64,000 nt of DNA from CAVVAH01 sp963746175 (GTDB taxonomy: Bacteria; Actinomycetota; Actinomycetes; JACCUZ01). The translations under genes were made by a program, and so were the position numbers. The first letter of the stretch is position 1; every line of letters starts with the position of its first letter. The stretch is from positions 806,001-870,000 of the forward strand of contig CAVVAH010000008.1 in assembly GCA_963746175.1 (NCBI GenBank). The letters run 5' to 3'. Under the pieces are notes generated by a model, which had not been told where the DNA came from, made no database searches, and saw nothing but the letters and a program-made list of their open reading frames with translations. Positions 1-8,652 of the stretch are shown here, in pieces.

Positions 1-1
1 G

Positions 2-604
2 CTGATCGTCGGCGCGCAGTTCTCGATGTTCTTCCTGATCGTGCAGTTCCTCCAGCGCGAGCTCGAGCTCGGTCCCCTGGCCTCCGGGTTCGCCTTCCTC
101 CCTCTGTCGGTCGGCATCTTCGCGATGTCGCGGGTCACCCCGCGGCTGGTCGCGAGGTTCGGCCAGGTGCCCTTGCTCATGGTCGGCACCGTCGGTATGT
201 CGGCGAGCTTCGCCTGGCTCAGCCTGATGGCACCCGGCCAGGGCTACGCCACCGCGGTCCTCGCGCCGATGCTCCTCAACGGCATCTCCGCCGGCCTCAC
301 GTTCATGCCGGTCACGTCACTCGTCCTGGGCGGCGTGGAGCCAGAGCACGCCGGGTCGGCGTCGGGACTGCTCCAGACCGCGCAGCAGCTGGGCGGTGCC
401 GTCGGCCTCGCCGTCATCGTCTCGGTCTACGCCGCGAACGACCGGCCGGGCGAGTTCCTGCCGGGCACCACCGAGGCGTTCCTCACCTCGGCGTCGTTCG
501 CGCTGGCGGCCTTCCTGATCGCCGTCACCGTCGTGCGCCGCCGGCGTCCGGCCGCCGAGCGGGAGTGCGCGGAGGTCGTCGAGCGACAGCTCGAGGCGGC
601 ATGA
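2..604 (+). CDS. MFS drug-efflux transporter, C-terminal part (5' end outside window)
   Basis: The frame is already open at base 2 and its first internal Met is at 26, so this is the 3' part of a longer gene. About 200 residues are visible. They are strongly hydrophobic, with roughly five membrane segments, and include the segment GISAGLTFMPVTSLVLGG followed by EPEHAGSASGLLQTAQQLGG, typical of the second half of 14-TM DHA2/EmrB-type proton-driven exporters. The C-terminus is a short charged Arg/Glu tail. Family membership is what the sequence supports; the substrate cannot be told. An acetyltransferase begins 7 bp downstream on the same strand and is probably co-transcribed. Confidence 0.85.
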   Translation: MIVGAQFSMFFLIVQFLQRELELGPLASGFAFLPLSVGIFAMSRVTPRLVARFGQVPLLMVGTVGMSASFAWLSLMAPGQGYATAVLAPMLLNGISAGLTFMPVTSLVLGGVEPEHAGSASGLLQTAQQLGGAVGLAVIVSVYAANDRPGEFLPGTTEAFLTSASFALAAFLIAVTVVRRRRPAAERECAEVVERQLEAA

Positions 605-611
605 TCGGCCG

Positions 612-1139
612 GTGCCCGACGGCGTCGTGATCCGACCGGTCGTCACCTCGGACCTCGCCCGCTTGCAGGCGATCGAGGTGGCGGCCGGTGGCATGTTCCG
701 TCCCCTCGGGATGGACCTCGTCGCCGACGACGACCCGTTCAGCGCCGACGTGCTCCAGTCGTACGCCGACGCGGGCCACGCCTGGGTCGCGGTGCCCTCC
801 GACGGCGGGCAGGCCGACGGCTACCTGCTGCTGGACGTCGTCGACGGGGCCGCACACGTGGAGCAGGTCACCGTGCACCCCGACGGCGCCCGGCGCGGCA
901 TCGGGCGGGCGCTCGTCGAGCACGTCGCGAGCTGGGCAGCGGGTGCCGGCTTCAGCGCGATGACGCTGACGACCTTCCGGGACGTGGCGTGGAACGGGCC
1001 CTACTACGAGCGGCTCGGTTTCCGGTACCTCGACCCGGACGACGAAGGTCCGGCACTGCGCCTGCTCCGGGACCACGAGCGGGCGCACGGGCTGGATGCC
1101 TGGCCGCGGGCCAGCATGCGCCGGGACCTCGACCGGTGA
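612..1139 (+). CDS. GNAT family N-acetyltransferase
   Basis: A 175-residue single-domain GNAT protein that would transfer an acetyl group from acetyl-CoA to an unknown amine. The GTG start lies 7 bp after the MFS stop. The acetyl-CoA pyrophosphate loop is visible as RRGIGRA at residues 94-100, preceded by the beta-4 strand VEQVTVHP. A late YYERLGFRYL segment is the usual motif B. The gene converges on the MutL-like gene, with about 20 bp between the stops. Its position behind an efflux gene could mean a role in modifying the exported compound, but that is inference. Confidence 0.85.
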   Translation: MPDGVVIRPVVTSDLARLQAIEVAAGGMFRPLGMDLVADDDPFSADVLQSYADAGHAWVAVPSDGGQADGYLLLDVVDGAAHVEQVTVHPDGARRGIGRALVEHVASWAAGAGFSAMTLTTFRDVAWNGPYYERLGFRYLDPDDEGPALRLLRDHERAHGLDAWPRASMRRDLDR

Positions 1140-1160
1140 CGCTGCACCGACCGTCGACAG

Positions 1161-2483
1161 TCAGCCCCGGAGGCCGCTCCTGACGAGGTTCCCAGCGGCC
1201 TCCGGGTGCTGCTGTGCGAGCAGCCCCGCCGCGGCGAGCACGTACTGCGTGTCCACGACCGTGCGCGCCCGCTCCGGCACCGCCCACCCACCGGCGAGAT
1301 CACCCGTCGCCGGCTCGAGCATGGCTGCGGCACGTCCCGCTGTCGCGTGCCGCAGCACCCCGCCCGAGCCGACGACCAGCCCGACCTGGCGCAGGTCCTT
1401 GCCGCTGCCTCGGGCGTGCCGGCGCAGTGCCACGGTCACCGCGAGGCGCGCCAGCTCGGCGTCGTCGTCCCGTCCCTGCTCGTCGTCCGGCAGGTACGCC
1501 GGGTCCGCCACGCGCGCCGACGCGGCGGCCCGGAGCCGGTCGGCCGACGTGTCGTCGAGCAGCCGCTCGGCGACCGCCGCCTCGACGACCCCGACCGCGC
1601 CCCAGCGCATCCCGAGGTCGCCCTCGACCGTGCGGCTGCGCCAGAGCACCTCGACGACCTCCTTGCGCAGCACTGCGTCCTCGCCCTGCGGGGTCACCAC
1701 CGAGTAGACGTCGGTCGTCGCGCCGCCGACGTCCACCACGAGCACGTCGCCGGCACCCTCGTGCGATCCGGCGCCGTCCGCGAGCACCTCGACACCGGCG
1801 AGCACCGCGTCGGGCGTCGCCGCGCGGACCATCGCCGGGAAGTCGGCGCGTGACGAGAGTCCCTTGCCGCCGATGACGTGGCCGATGAACACCTCGCGGA
1901 TCGCCAGCCGGGCCGGCATCGGGTCGAGCCGCCCGATCTCCGGCAGCACGTTCGCCGTCGCCGTCACCGGCACGCCGGCCGACGTCAGCTCGGCCAGCAC
2001 GTCGTCGCGTGCGTCGACGTTGCCCGCCACGACCACGGGCACGACCAGCCGGCGCGCGGCCAACGCCGCAGCGTTGTGCCGGAGGATCTCGCTGTTGCCG
2101 CCGTCGGTGCCGCCGACCAGCAGCACCACGTCGGGCCGTGCCGCCAGCAGCGCGCCGAGGGCCGCGCCGTCCAGCGGGCCGGCCGCGACGTGCTCGACCC
2201 GCGCGCCGGCCGAGAGACCGACGCGGTGCCCTGCCTCGGCGGTGACCAGCTGCTCGTAGCCGACCACGGCAAGGCGCAGCCCGCCGCCGGCCGACGAGCA
2301 GGCGAGCGTCCCGACGTCCTTGCCGGCACCGAGCGAGGCGCGGACGGCGTCGACGCCGTCCATCACATCGGTCGCGATCGTGGTCGGGTGCGACGCCGTG
2401 CCGAGCAGGGTGCCGTCGTCGACGTCGACCAGGGCAGCCTTGGTGAACGTCGACCCGACGTCGACGCAGACGACCGCCGGCAC
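1161..2483 (-). CDS. MutL/GlmL-family ASKHA ATPase (glutamate mutase accessory-type)
   Basis: A 440-residue protein of the MutL/GlmL family, named after the gene next to the adenosylcobalamin-dependent glutamate (methylaspartate) mutase of clostridia and thought to help reactivate the mutase. Actin/hexokinase-fold phosphate loops are visible: DVGSTFTK at residues 8-15 and DVGGATTD at 251-258. A further VVGSGGVLRH stretch near the C-terminus fits the adenosine motif. The start lies 1 bp after the metB stop, so the two are co-transcribed. No cobalamin-dependent mutase subunit is visible in this window, so its partner is unknown. Confidence 0.82.
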   Translation of the reverse strand: MPAVVCVDVGSTFTKAALVDVDDGTLLGTASHPTTIATDVMDGVDAVRASLGAGKDVGTLACSSAGGGLRLAVVGYEQLVTAEAGHRVGLSAGARVEHVAAGPLDGAALGALLAARPDVVLLVGGTDGGNSEILRHNAAALAARRLVVPVVVAGNVDARDDVLAELTSAGVPVTATANVLPEIGRLDPMPARLAIREVFIGHVIGGKGLSSRADFPAMVRAATPDAVLAGVEVLADGAGSHEGAGDVLVVDVGGATTDVYSVVTPQGEDAVLRKEVVEVLWRSRTVEGDLGMRWGAVGVVEAAVAERLLDDTSADRLRAAASARVADPAYLPDDEQGRDDDAELARLAVTVALRRHARGSGKDLRQVGLVVGSGGVLRHATAGRAAAMLEPATGDLAGGWAVPERARTVVDTQYVLAAAGLLAQQHPEAAGNLVRSGLRG

Positions 2484-2484
2484 G

Positions 2485-3627
2485 TCAGGCGAGCGCGCGG
2501 GTGAGGTCCTCGACCAGGTCCTCGACGTCCTCGATGCCCACCGAGAGCCGCACCAGGTCGGCCGGCACCTCGAGCGGCGAGCCCGCCGCGGACGCGTGCG
2601 TCATCCGACCAGGGTGCTCGATCAGCGACTCGACGCCGCCCAGCGACTCGCCGAGGGTGAACACCTCGGCGCGGTTGCACACCTCGACCGCCGCCTCCTC
2701 GCCGCCGACGACACGGAACGACACCATGCCGCCGTACGCCTTCATCTGCTTGACGGCGATGTCGTGGCCCGGGTGCTCGGGCAGACCGGGGTAGAACACC
2801 TCGGCGACCTTGGGGTGCGCGGTGAGCAGGTCGACGATCCGCTCGGCGTTGGAGCAGTGCCGGTCCATCCGGACGCCGAGCGTCTTGATGCCGCGCAGCA
2901 CCAGCCACGAGTCGAACGGCCCGGCCACCGCGCCCATCGCGTTCTGGTGGTAGGTCACCTTCTCGGCCAGCTCGTCGTCGGCGAGCACCAGCGCGCCGCC
3001 GACCACGTCGGAGTGCCCGCCGAGGTACTTCGTCGTCGAGTGCACGACGGCGTCGGCGCCGAGCGGGATCGGCTGCTGCAGGTACGGCGAGGCGAACGTG
3101 TTGTCGACGACGAGGATCGCGCCGACCTCGTGGGTGACCTCGGCGATGGCGGCGATGTCGGCGATGCCGAGCAGCGGGTTGGTGGGCGTCTCGAGCCACA
3201 CGACCTTGGTCTCCCCCGGCCGGATCGATGCCCGGACGGCGTCGACGTCGTGCCCACCGGCGGGGGTGTGCGACAGCCCCCACGCCTCCTGGACCTTCGC
3301 GAACAGCCGGTAGGTGCCGCCGTAGGCGTCACCCGGGATGACCGCGTGGTCGCCGGGGCGGCAGACGGTGCGCAGCAGGGTGTCCTCCGCCGCCAGCCCG
3401 GAGGCGAACGCCAGCCCGCGGCGGCCGGCCTCGATCGCGGCGAGGCAGTCCTCCAGCGCGGTCCGCGTGGGGTTGGCGCTGCGGCTGTACTCGTAGCCGC
3501 CGCGCAGCCCGCCGACGCCGTCCTGCTTGTAGGTCGAGGTCTGGTAGATCGGCGGGACCACCGCCCCGGTCAGCGGGTCGGGCTCCTGGCCGGCATGGAT
3601 CGCGAGGGTCTCGAAGTGCATGGGCAC
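2485..3627 (-). CDS. metB: Cystathionine gamma-synthase / PLP-dependent trans-sulfuration enzyme
   Basis: A 380-residue Cys/Met-metabolism PLP enzyme of family length. The PLP lysine is Lys200 in HSTTKYLGGHSDVVGG; the phosphate-binding YSRSANPT (47-54) and the DNTFASPYLQQP strand are intact. It would condense O-succinyl- or O-acetylhomoserine with cysteine to give cystathionine, or act as a gamma-lyase; the family does not separate the two cleanly. A cystathionine beta-synthase lies at 11.2-12.6 kb, so both directions of trans-sulfuration may exist. It is divergent from the acetyltransferase at 3677, with about 50 bp shared upstream DNA. Confidence 0.88.
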   Translation of the reverse strand: MPMHFETLAIHAGQEPDPLTGAVVPPIYQTSTYKQDGVGGLRGGYEYSRSANPTRTALEDCLAAIEAGRRGLAFASGLAAEDTLLRTVCRPGDHAVIPGDAYGGTYRLFAKVQEAWGLSHTPAGGHDVDAVRASIRPGETKVVWLETPTNPLLGIADIAAIAEVTHEVGAILVVDNTFASPYLQQPIPLGADAVVHSTTKYLGGHSDVVGGALVLADDELAEKVTYHQNAMGAVAGPFDSWLVLRGIKTLGVRMDRHCSNAERIVDLLTAHPKVAEVFYPGLPEHPGHDIAVKQMKAYGGMVSFRVVGGEEAAVEVCNRAEVFTLGESLGGVESLIEHPGRMTHASAAGSPLEVPADLVRLSVGIEDVEDLVEDLTRALA

Positions 3628-3676
3628 AGCGTATGGCGGTCGCGGACCGTCAGCGGCCTGGGCTACGGTCCGTGCC

Positions 3677-4257
3677 GTGCTGGAGCCGACGTACCCGCTC
3701 AGGACCGAGCGCCTCGACCTGCGGCCCTACCGGGACGACGACGGCGACTTCCTCTACGAGCTGCAGAAGGACCCCGACACGACCAAGTACCTCTACTACG
3801 AGCCGCTCACTCCTGAGCGGGTCGACGCCGCGCTCGGCCCGAAGCTCGCGCGGCACGTCCTGCGCGGCGAGGGCGAAGCCCTGCAGCTGGTCGCCGTTCT
3901 GCGGGCGACCGGCGAGCGGGTCGGCGAGGCCACGCTGGGCTGGCCGTCGGAGGAGCACCGTGGCGGCGAGGTCGGCTACCTCGTCCACCCGGCGCACCGC
4001 GGTCGGGGCTACGCCACCGAGATGGCGGCGGAGATGCTCCGGCTGGCCTTCGACGACTTCGGCTGGCACCGCGTCATCGGCCGGCTGGACGCCCGCAACG
4101 CGGCGTCGGCCGCCGTGCTGGAGCGGCTGGGGATGCGCAGGGAGGCGACGTTCTGGTCAGCAACGAGTTCGTGAAGGGCGAGTGGGGCGACGAGGTCGTC
4201 TACGCGCTGCTGGAGGACGAGTGGCCGACGTCACGGGCCAGCCGGTCCAGCGCCTGA
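3677..4257 (+). CDS. GNAT acetyltransferase (RimJ-like), 3' end shifted by one base
   Basis: From a GTG at 3677 the protein reads MLEPTYPLRTERLDLRPY, the usual opening of RimJ/RimL-like GNAT enzymes. The acetyl-CoA loop HRGRGYATEMA is present. In the original frame it stops at 4174 just after RREATF. The next frame continues as VSNEFVKGEWGDEVVYALL, the normal family ending, to a stop at 4255-4257. One base appears to be missing near 4152 (in ttctgg). The span of 581 nt (one short of a multiple of three) agrees. I read this as one gene with a single-base deletion, probably a sequencing error. Its substrate is unknown. Confidence 0.8.
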
Positions 4258-5073
4258 CGGACCGCGCCCGGCGCCTCGTACCAGGGCAGGTGACCGGCTC
4301 CGGGCACGACCTCGGTCCACGCGCCCGGGGATGCGGTCGGCGCTGTCACGTCCGGCGCTGTTCGGGATGCTGCTCTGCTCACCCACGACCACGCCGAGCG
4401 GCACGGCGATCCCCGGCAGTGACGCCTCCAGCTCGGGCAGCCGCTGCACCAGGTCGGTGAACAGCCCGGAGTACGCCGGGATCGACAGCCGCATCGGCCG
4501 GGGCATCGGTGGCGCGGCGGGCGGGTCGGCGAAGTATGCGGGCCAGAACAGCCGGAAGCTCTCCAGGGCGAGCTCCTCCGACGTGTCGCCCTCCTGAGCC
4601 AACCGGTCCAGCTCGACGGCGCGCTCACGGTCCGCCTCCGGTGTGCGCCGCTCCATCTCGGCCTCGAACTCGGCGTTGCCGCCGTCGCCGACCGCACCGA
4701 GCGGGTCGACCGCGAGGACACCGAGCAGTCGCTCGGGCAGCCGGCCGGCCACCCAGAACGCGAGGTGACCACCCCAGGAGCTGCCCACGACGTACGCCCG
4801 GTCCCAGCCCAGGTGGTCGAGCACCGCGGCGACGTCGGCGACCGCCTCGTCGATGGTGAAGGAACCGTGGGTCAGCGACAGCTCGATGCCCCGCTGCTGG
4901 TAGGTGGCGACCCGGTACGACGGCGCCAGGTCGGCGACGAGGCCGTCGACGATCGACACCGAGATGCCGGGTCCGCCGTGCAGCACCAGCACCGGCGGCC
5001 CGTCCCCCGTGACGGTGCCGGCGAGCACGCCGCCCTCGACCGTTGCCGCGAAGTCGTCGTACCCAGCCGTCAT
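4200..5073 (-). CDS. Alpha/beta hydrolase, proline iminopeptidase-like (S33), one frameshift
   Basis: The ATG start at 5073 gives MTAGYDDFAATVEGG. The oxyanion motif HGGPG, the nucleophile elbow GSSWGG and, near the C-terminus, GAGHLPWYEAPG with the catalytic His mark an S33 alpha/beta hydrolase. The frame changes near 4327, where an extra G in a GGG run separates DSADRIPG from AWTEVVPGAG. The span of 874 nt is one more than a multiple of three. The last bases overlap the 3' end of the convergent acetyltransferase. Function as an aminopeptidase or esterase is by family only. Confidence 0.78.
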
Positions 5074-5099
5074 GGTCGCGATCCTGGCACGATGCGGCC

Positions 5100-5965
5100 A
5101 TGACGACGTCCCGCAGCGACGGTCACGTACGGCGTCCGCTCGATGTCCGCGCCGCTGCAGCGCGTCCTCACGGTCCGGCCGACGACGACCGGGGACTTCG
5201 CCGCGCCGGTTGGCGCCTCCCGGACCCGACGAGCTGCTCCGCGAGCACGAGGCCTTCGTCGAGCTGCTCGAGTCGCTCGGGGTCGAGGTCGTGGCGCGGC
5301 CGACGCCCCGGACGGGATGGTCGACGCCTGCTTCGCGTACGACCCGGTGCTCGTGACCGGTGCCGGGGCGATCGAGCTGCGGATGGCCAAGCCGGCCCGG
5401 CAGGACGAGCCGGGCTTCCTCGTCGCCGAGGTCGAGAAGGCCGGTGTCCCGGTGCTCGGCCGGCTCACCGGCCCCGCCACCGCCGACGGCGGCGACATGT
5501 TCTGGCTGGACGAGTCGACCCTCGCCGTCGGCCGCGGGTACCGCACCAACGCCGAGGCGCACCGCCAGCTGGCCGAGCTGCTCGCGGCCCGAGGGCGTGA
5601 CGGTCGAGCGCGCCGACCTGCCGCACCACCGGGGCGCCGCGCACGTCATGCACCTGATGTCCGTCGTGTCCCCGGTCGCGCCGGACCTGGCCGTGGTCTT
5701 CGAGCCGCTCGCCCCCGTGCCGCTGCTCGAGCTGCTCGCCGACCGCGGCTACCGGACGTTGCCCGCCGACCCCGACGAGCTCGACGACCAGGGCTGCAAC
5801 GTGCTCGCAGTACGCCCCGGGGTGGTCGTCATGGCCGACAGCGCCCCGCGCACCCGGGCCACGCTGGAGAAGGCCGGGGTCGAGGTGCACACCTACGCGG
5901 CGTCACAGGTGAACAAGGGTGACGGCGGACCCACCTGCCTCACCCGACCGCTGCTGCGCGCGTAA
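5100..5965 (+). pseudogene. Dimethylargininase / amidinotransferase-family gene broken by about five frameshifts
   Basis: Pieces of one protein lie end to end in alternating frames: RVLTVRPTTTGDFA (from 5144), AGWRLPDP, DELLREHEAFVELLESLGVEVV, DGMVDACFAYDPVL through DGGDMFWLDESTLAVGRGYRTN, then EGVTVERADLPHH to the end with CNVLAVRPGVVVMAD and KGDGGPTCLTRPLL. These are motifs of the dimethylarginine dimethylaminohydrolase/amidinotransferase family (hydrolysis of methylarginines to citrulline), including the active-site Cys near the end. Changes occur near 5142, 5210, 5225, 5310 and 5590. All catalytic blocks survive, so the damage is more likely error in the sequence than old decay. The ATG at 5100 is 26 bp from the divergent hydrolase. 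Confidence 0.75.
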
Positions 5966-6050
5966 CGCCCGGCGGCCTTGCCGGACAGCAGCAGAGCCGG
6001 CCGGAACACCAGCAGCTCCGAACCTGTTGGGAACGGCAACAGGAGGTCAC

Positions 6051-6743
6051 ATGTTCTTCGGCAGGAAGCCCGTCATGGTCACCCGGCAGGACGCCCTCCC
6101 GGGCCGACCCGACCGTCCGTTCCGCATCGCCCCCGACCACGTCGTCCTCGGCACCCCGATCGAGGCGCCGGCCGCGCCCGGCCACGAGGAGATCTTCTTC
6201 GGCATGGGCTGCTTCTGGGGGTCCGAGCGGATCTTCTGGCAGATCCCCGGCGTCGACGTCACCGCGGTCGGCTACCAGGGCGGATACACCCCGAACCCGA
6301 CGTACGAGGAGACGACGACCGGCCTCACCGGCCATGCCGAGGTCGTCCGGGTCGTCTACGACCCCTCGAAGGCCGAGCTCGAGACCTTGCTCAAGGCGTT
6401 CTGGGAGAACCACGATCCGACGACGCCGAACCAGCAGGGCAACGACGTCGGCACGACCTACCGCTCGGCGATCTACACGACCAGCGACGCGCAGCAGGCG
6501 GCTGCCGAGGAGTCACGGTCCCGCTACCAGCAGGCGCTCAAGGAGGCCGGGTTCGGCGAGATCTCGACCGAGATCAAGCCGGCGTCCGAGGCCGGCACGT
6601 TCTGGTACGCCGAGGACTACCACCAGGGCTACCTGCACAAGAACCCGCGCGGCTACTGCAACCACGGGTTCTGCCAGGTGGCGTACGACGCCAAGGCACA
6701 CGGTCAGGACGCCCCCACCAAGGTCGAGCTCCCCGAGTCCTGA
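6051..6743 (+). CDS. msrA: Peptide-methionine (S)-S-oxide reductase MsrA
   Basis: A 230-residue cytoplasmic enzyme that reduces methionine-S-sulfoxide, free or in proteins, with thioredoxin as electron donor. The catalytic Cys54 is in GMGCFWGSE; GYQGGYTPNPTYEE, GHAEVV and FWENHDPT are the standard MsrA blocks. The resolving Cys residues lie in the C-terminal RGYCNHGFCQ. An N-terminal extension of about 45 residues before the core is common in actinobacteria. A perfect AGGAGG lies 4 bp before the ATG. It appears to be transcribed alone. Confidence 0.95.
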   Translation: MFFGRKPVMVTRQDALPGRPDRPFRIAPDHVVLGTPIEAPAAPGHEEIFFGMGCFWGSERIFWQIPGVDVTAVGYQGGYTPNPTYEETTTGLTGHAEVVRVVYDPSKAELETLLKAFWENHDPTTPNQQGNDVGTTYRSAIYTTSDAQQAAAEESRSRYQQALKEAGFGEISTEIKPASEAGTFWYAEDYHQGYLHKNPRGYCNHGFCQVAYDAKAHGQDAPTKVELPES

Positions 6744-6978
6744 GGCGAGCCTGCCGTGCACGCACGGTGACGACGGCACACGCTGCGTCGACCCGTTGGT
6801 GGCGATGCCCGAACTGCCCGGATAACTCCAACGAATCGCGCGAGGTCGCGCGACCGGACGCCTTGTGGTGGCGCTGCGGGCGGGAGTACGAACGAGTGGG
6901 CTCACCACGGCCACCAACGGGGCGACCAACGGGGGTCCTGCGGCGACGTCATCGCCGCCCGTAGGAGGGGGACTGCCT
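6744..6978. other. Intergenic region msrA to secreted peptidase
   Basis: 235 bp without a convincing gene. It must hold the promoter for the secreted peptidase; the ribosome site GGAGGGG is at its right edge. An open frame crosses part of it but has no family features. Confidence 0.5.
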
Positions 6979-8586
6979 GTGAGACGCATCGTTGCCCTGG
7001 GAGCGGTCGGCGCGCTGGCCGCCAGCTCGTTCCTGGTCACACCGTCGGTCGACGCCACCACCCAGGCCCGCGTCGAGAAGTCCACCATCTCCTGGGGCCG
7101 CTGCGACGACCCCTTCCTGCGCGAGCTCGGCGCACAGTGCTCCACGCTCGAGGTCCCCGTCGCCTACGCCCGCCCCGAGCTCGGCACGCTGACCCTGGCC
7201 CTTTCCCGGCTGCGGCACACGGCGCCGAGGAAGGACTACAAGGGCGTCCTGCTGGCCAACCCGGGCGGGCCGGGCGGCTCCGGCCTGACGCTGGCCCCCG
7301 TCCTGGCGGTGTTCGCGATGCCGGACGACATCCGCGCGGCGTACGACTGGATCGGCTTCGACCCGCGCGGCGTGGGCTCCAGCGAGCCCCGGCTGTCCTG
7401 CGACCCCGACTACTTCGTCGGCCCGCGTCCCGACTACGACATCGGGCTGACGCCCTCGGCCGAGAGCGAGTGGGTTGCCCGGTCGCAGGGCTACGCCGCC
7501 GACTGCGCGGCCGCTGGAGGCGAGCTGCTCAATCACCTGCGCACCACCGACAACGTCCGCGACATGAACCTGATCCGGGCCGCGCTGGGCGCACCGAAGC
7601 TGAACTTCTACGGCTTCTCCTACGGCACCTACCTAGCGCAGGTCTACGCCACGAAGTTCCCGCGGCGGGTCGGCCGGATGGTTCTCGACGCCAACGTCAA
7701 CCCGACAAGGGTCTGGTACGACGCGAACATCGACCAGGACCACGCGTTCGAGATCGTGATCGGCAGGTTCTTCGCCTGGGTCGCCGACCACGACGACATC
7801 TACGACCTGGGCACGTCGGCCGCCGAGGTCGAGGCGGCCTACTACGACGCGCGGGCAAAGCTGACCGCGAACCCGGAGGGCCCGCTCGGCCCGTCCGAGC
7901 TGACCGACGCCTTCCTGCCGGCCGGCTACGTCCAGGTCCTCTGGCCGGACGAGGCACAGGCGCTCTCAGACCTGGTGCATGGCGACCCGTCCGGCGCGAC
8001 CGCGTTCTACGAGGCTTTCGACGGCCCAGGTGACGACAACGGGTTCGCGATGTACCTCGCCACCGTCTGCACCGACGGCCGGTGGAAGCCCTATCCCGCC
8101 TTCCGCGCCGAGAACGTCGCGGTCGACGAGCAGGCGCCGTTCTTCTCGTGGGGCAACTTCTGGTTCAACGCCCCGTGCGTCTACTGGGCCGGTCGGTCGC
8201 ACCACCCGGTGAACGTCAACGGGAGCGCCGCGCCGCCGCTGCTGCTCATCGGCGAGACCCTCGACGCCGCGACTCCGCTGCCGGGCAGCTTCGAGGTGCG
8301 GCGGCGGTTCCCACGGTCGGCGTTGGTCGAGGTGGACGGCGGGACCACCCACGCGAACTCGCTGTCGGGAAACCCGTGCGTCGACGAGCCGATCTTCACC
8401 TACCTGCGCACCGGGGTCGTCCCGCCGCGGGTGGCGGGCGACGGCCCGGACGTCCTCTGCCCGGCCCCGCCGCTGCCCGAGCCGGCGACGGCGACGGCGT
8501 CCTCGACCTCGGGGGGAGGCAACCAGCGCCACGGGCTGACTCCGATGTGGTCCACGCAGCTCTCAGCCGGCTTCAGCCGGCCCTGA
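6979..8586 (+). CDS. Secreted alpha/beta hydrolase, tripeptidyl aminopeptidase-like (S33)
   Basis: The GTG at 6979 sits 6 bp behind the ribosome site GGAGGGG, and the product (535 residues) begins MRRIVALGAVGALAASSFLV, an export signal that should end near residue 26. The family motif NPGGPGGSG (94-102), nucleophile Ser214 in GFSYGTY, acid Asp in GETLDAATP and His in GGTTHANS form the catalytic triad of the SlpD/TAP group. It would remove N-terminal di- or tripeptides outside the cell. The Pro/Ala-rich C-terminus looks like a flexible tail. A long hairpin follows directly and should end transcription. Confidence 0.88.
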   Translation: MRRIVALGAVGALAASSFLVTPSVDATTQARVEKSTISWGRCDDPFLRELGAQCSTLEVPVAYARPELGTLTLALSRLRHTAPRKDYKGVLLANPGGPGGSGLTLAPVLAVFAMPDDIRAAYDWIGFDPRGVGSSEPRLSCDPDYFVGPRPDYDIGLTPSAESEWVARSQGYAADCAAAGGELLNHLRTTDNVRDMNLIRAALGAPKLNFYGFSYGTYLAQVYATKFPRRVGRMVLDANVNPTRVWYDANIDQDHAFEIVIGRFFAWVADHDDIYDLGTSAAEVEAAYYDARAKLTANPEGPLGPSELTDAFLPAGYVQVLWPDEAQALSDLVHGDPSGATAFYEAFDGPGDDNGFAMYLATVCTDGRWKPYPAFRAENVAVDEQAPFFSWGNFWFNAPCVYWAGRSHHPVNVNGSAAPPLLLIGETLDAATPLPGSFEVRRRFPRSALVEVDGGTTHANSLSGNPCVDEPIFTYLRTGVVPPRVAGDGPDVLCPAPPLPEPATATASSTSGGGNQRHGLTPMWSTQLSAGFSRP

Positions 8587-8591
8587 CCGCC

Positions 8592-8650
8592 GGTACGGAG
8601 CTGCATGATCACCGCGACTCTGCTCGTCGGTGATCATGCAGCTCCGTACC
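8592..8650. terminator. Bidirectional hairpin terminator, 23-bp perfect stem
   Basis: Arms 8592-8614 and 8628-8650 are perfect inverted copies with a 13-nt loop. The hairpin lies between two convergent genes (secreted peptidase and sucrase/ferredoxin-like). There is no T-run, as is usual in high-GC actinobacteria. The inner part TGATCATGCAGC recurs in the hairpin at 23928-23959. Confidence 0.85.
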
Positions 8651-8652
8651 CG

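Noticed and set aside
2320..3816. Plus-strand frame of about 500 codons over metB
   Set aside because: Antisense to metB, whose PLP-enzyme motifs are complete.
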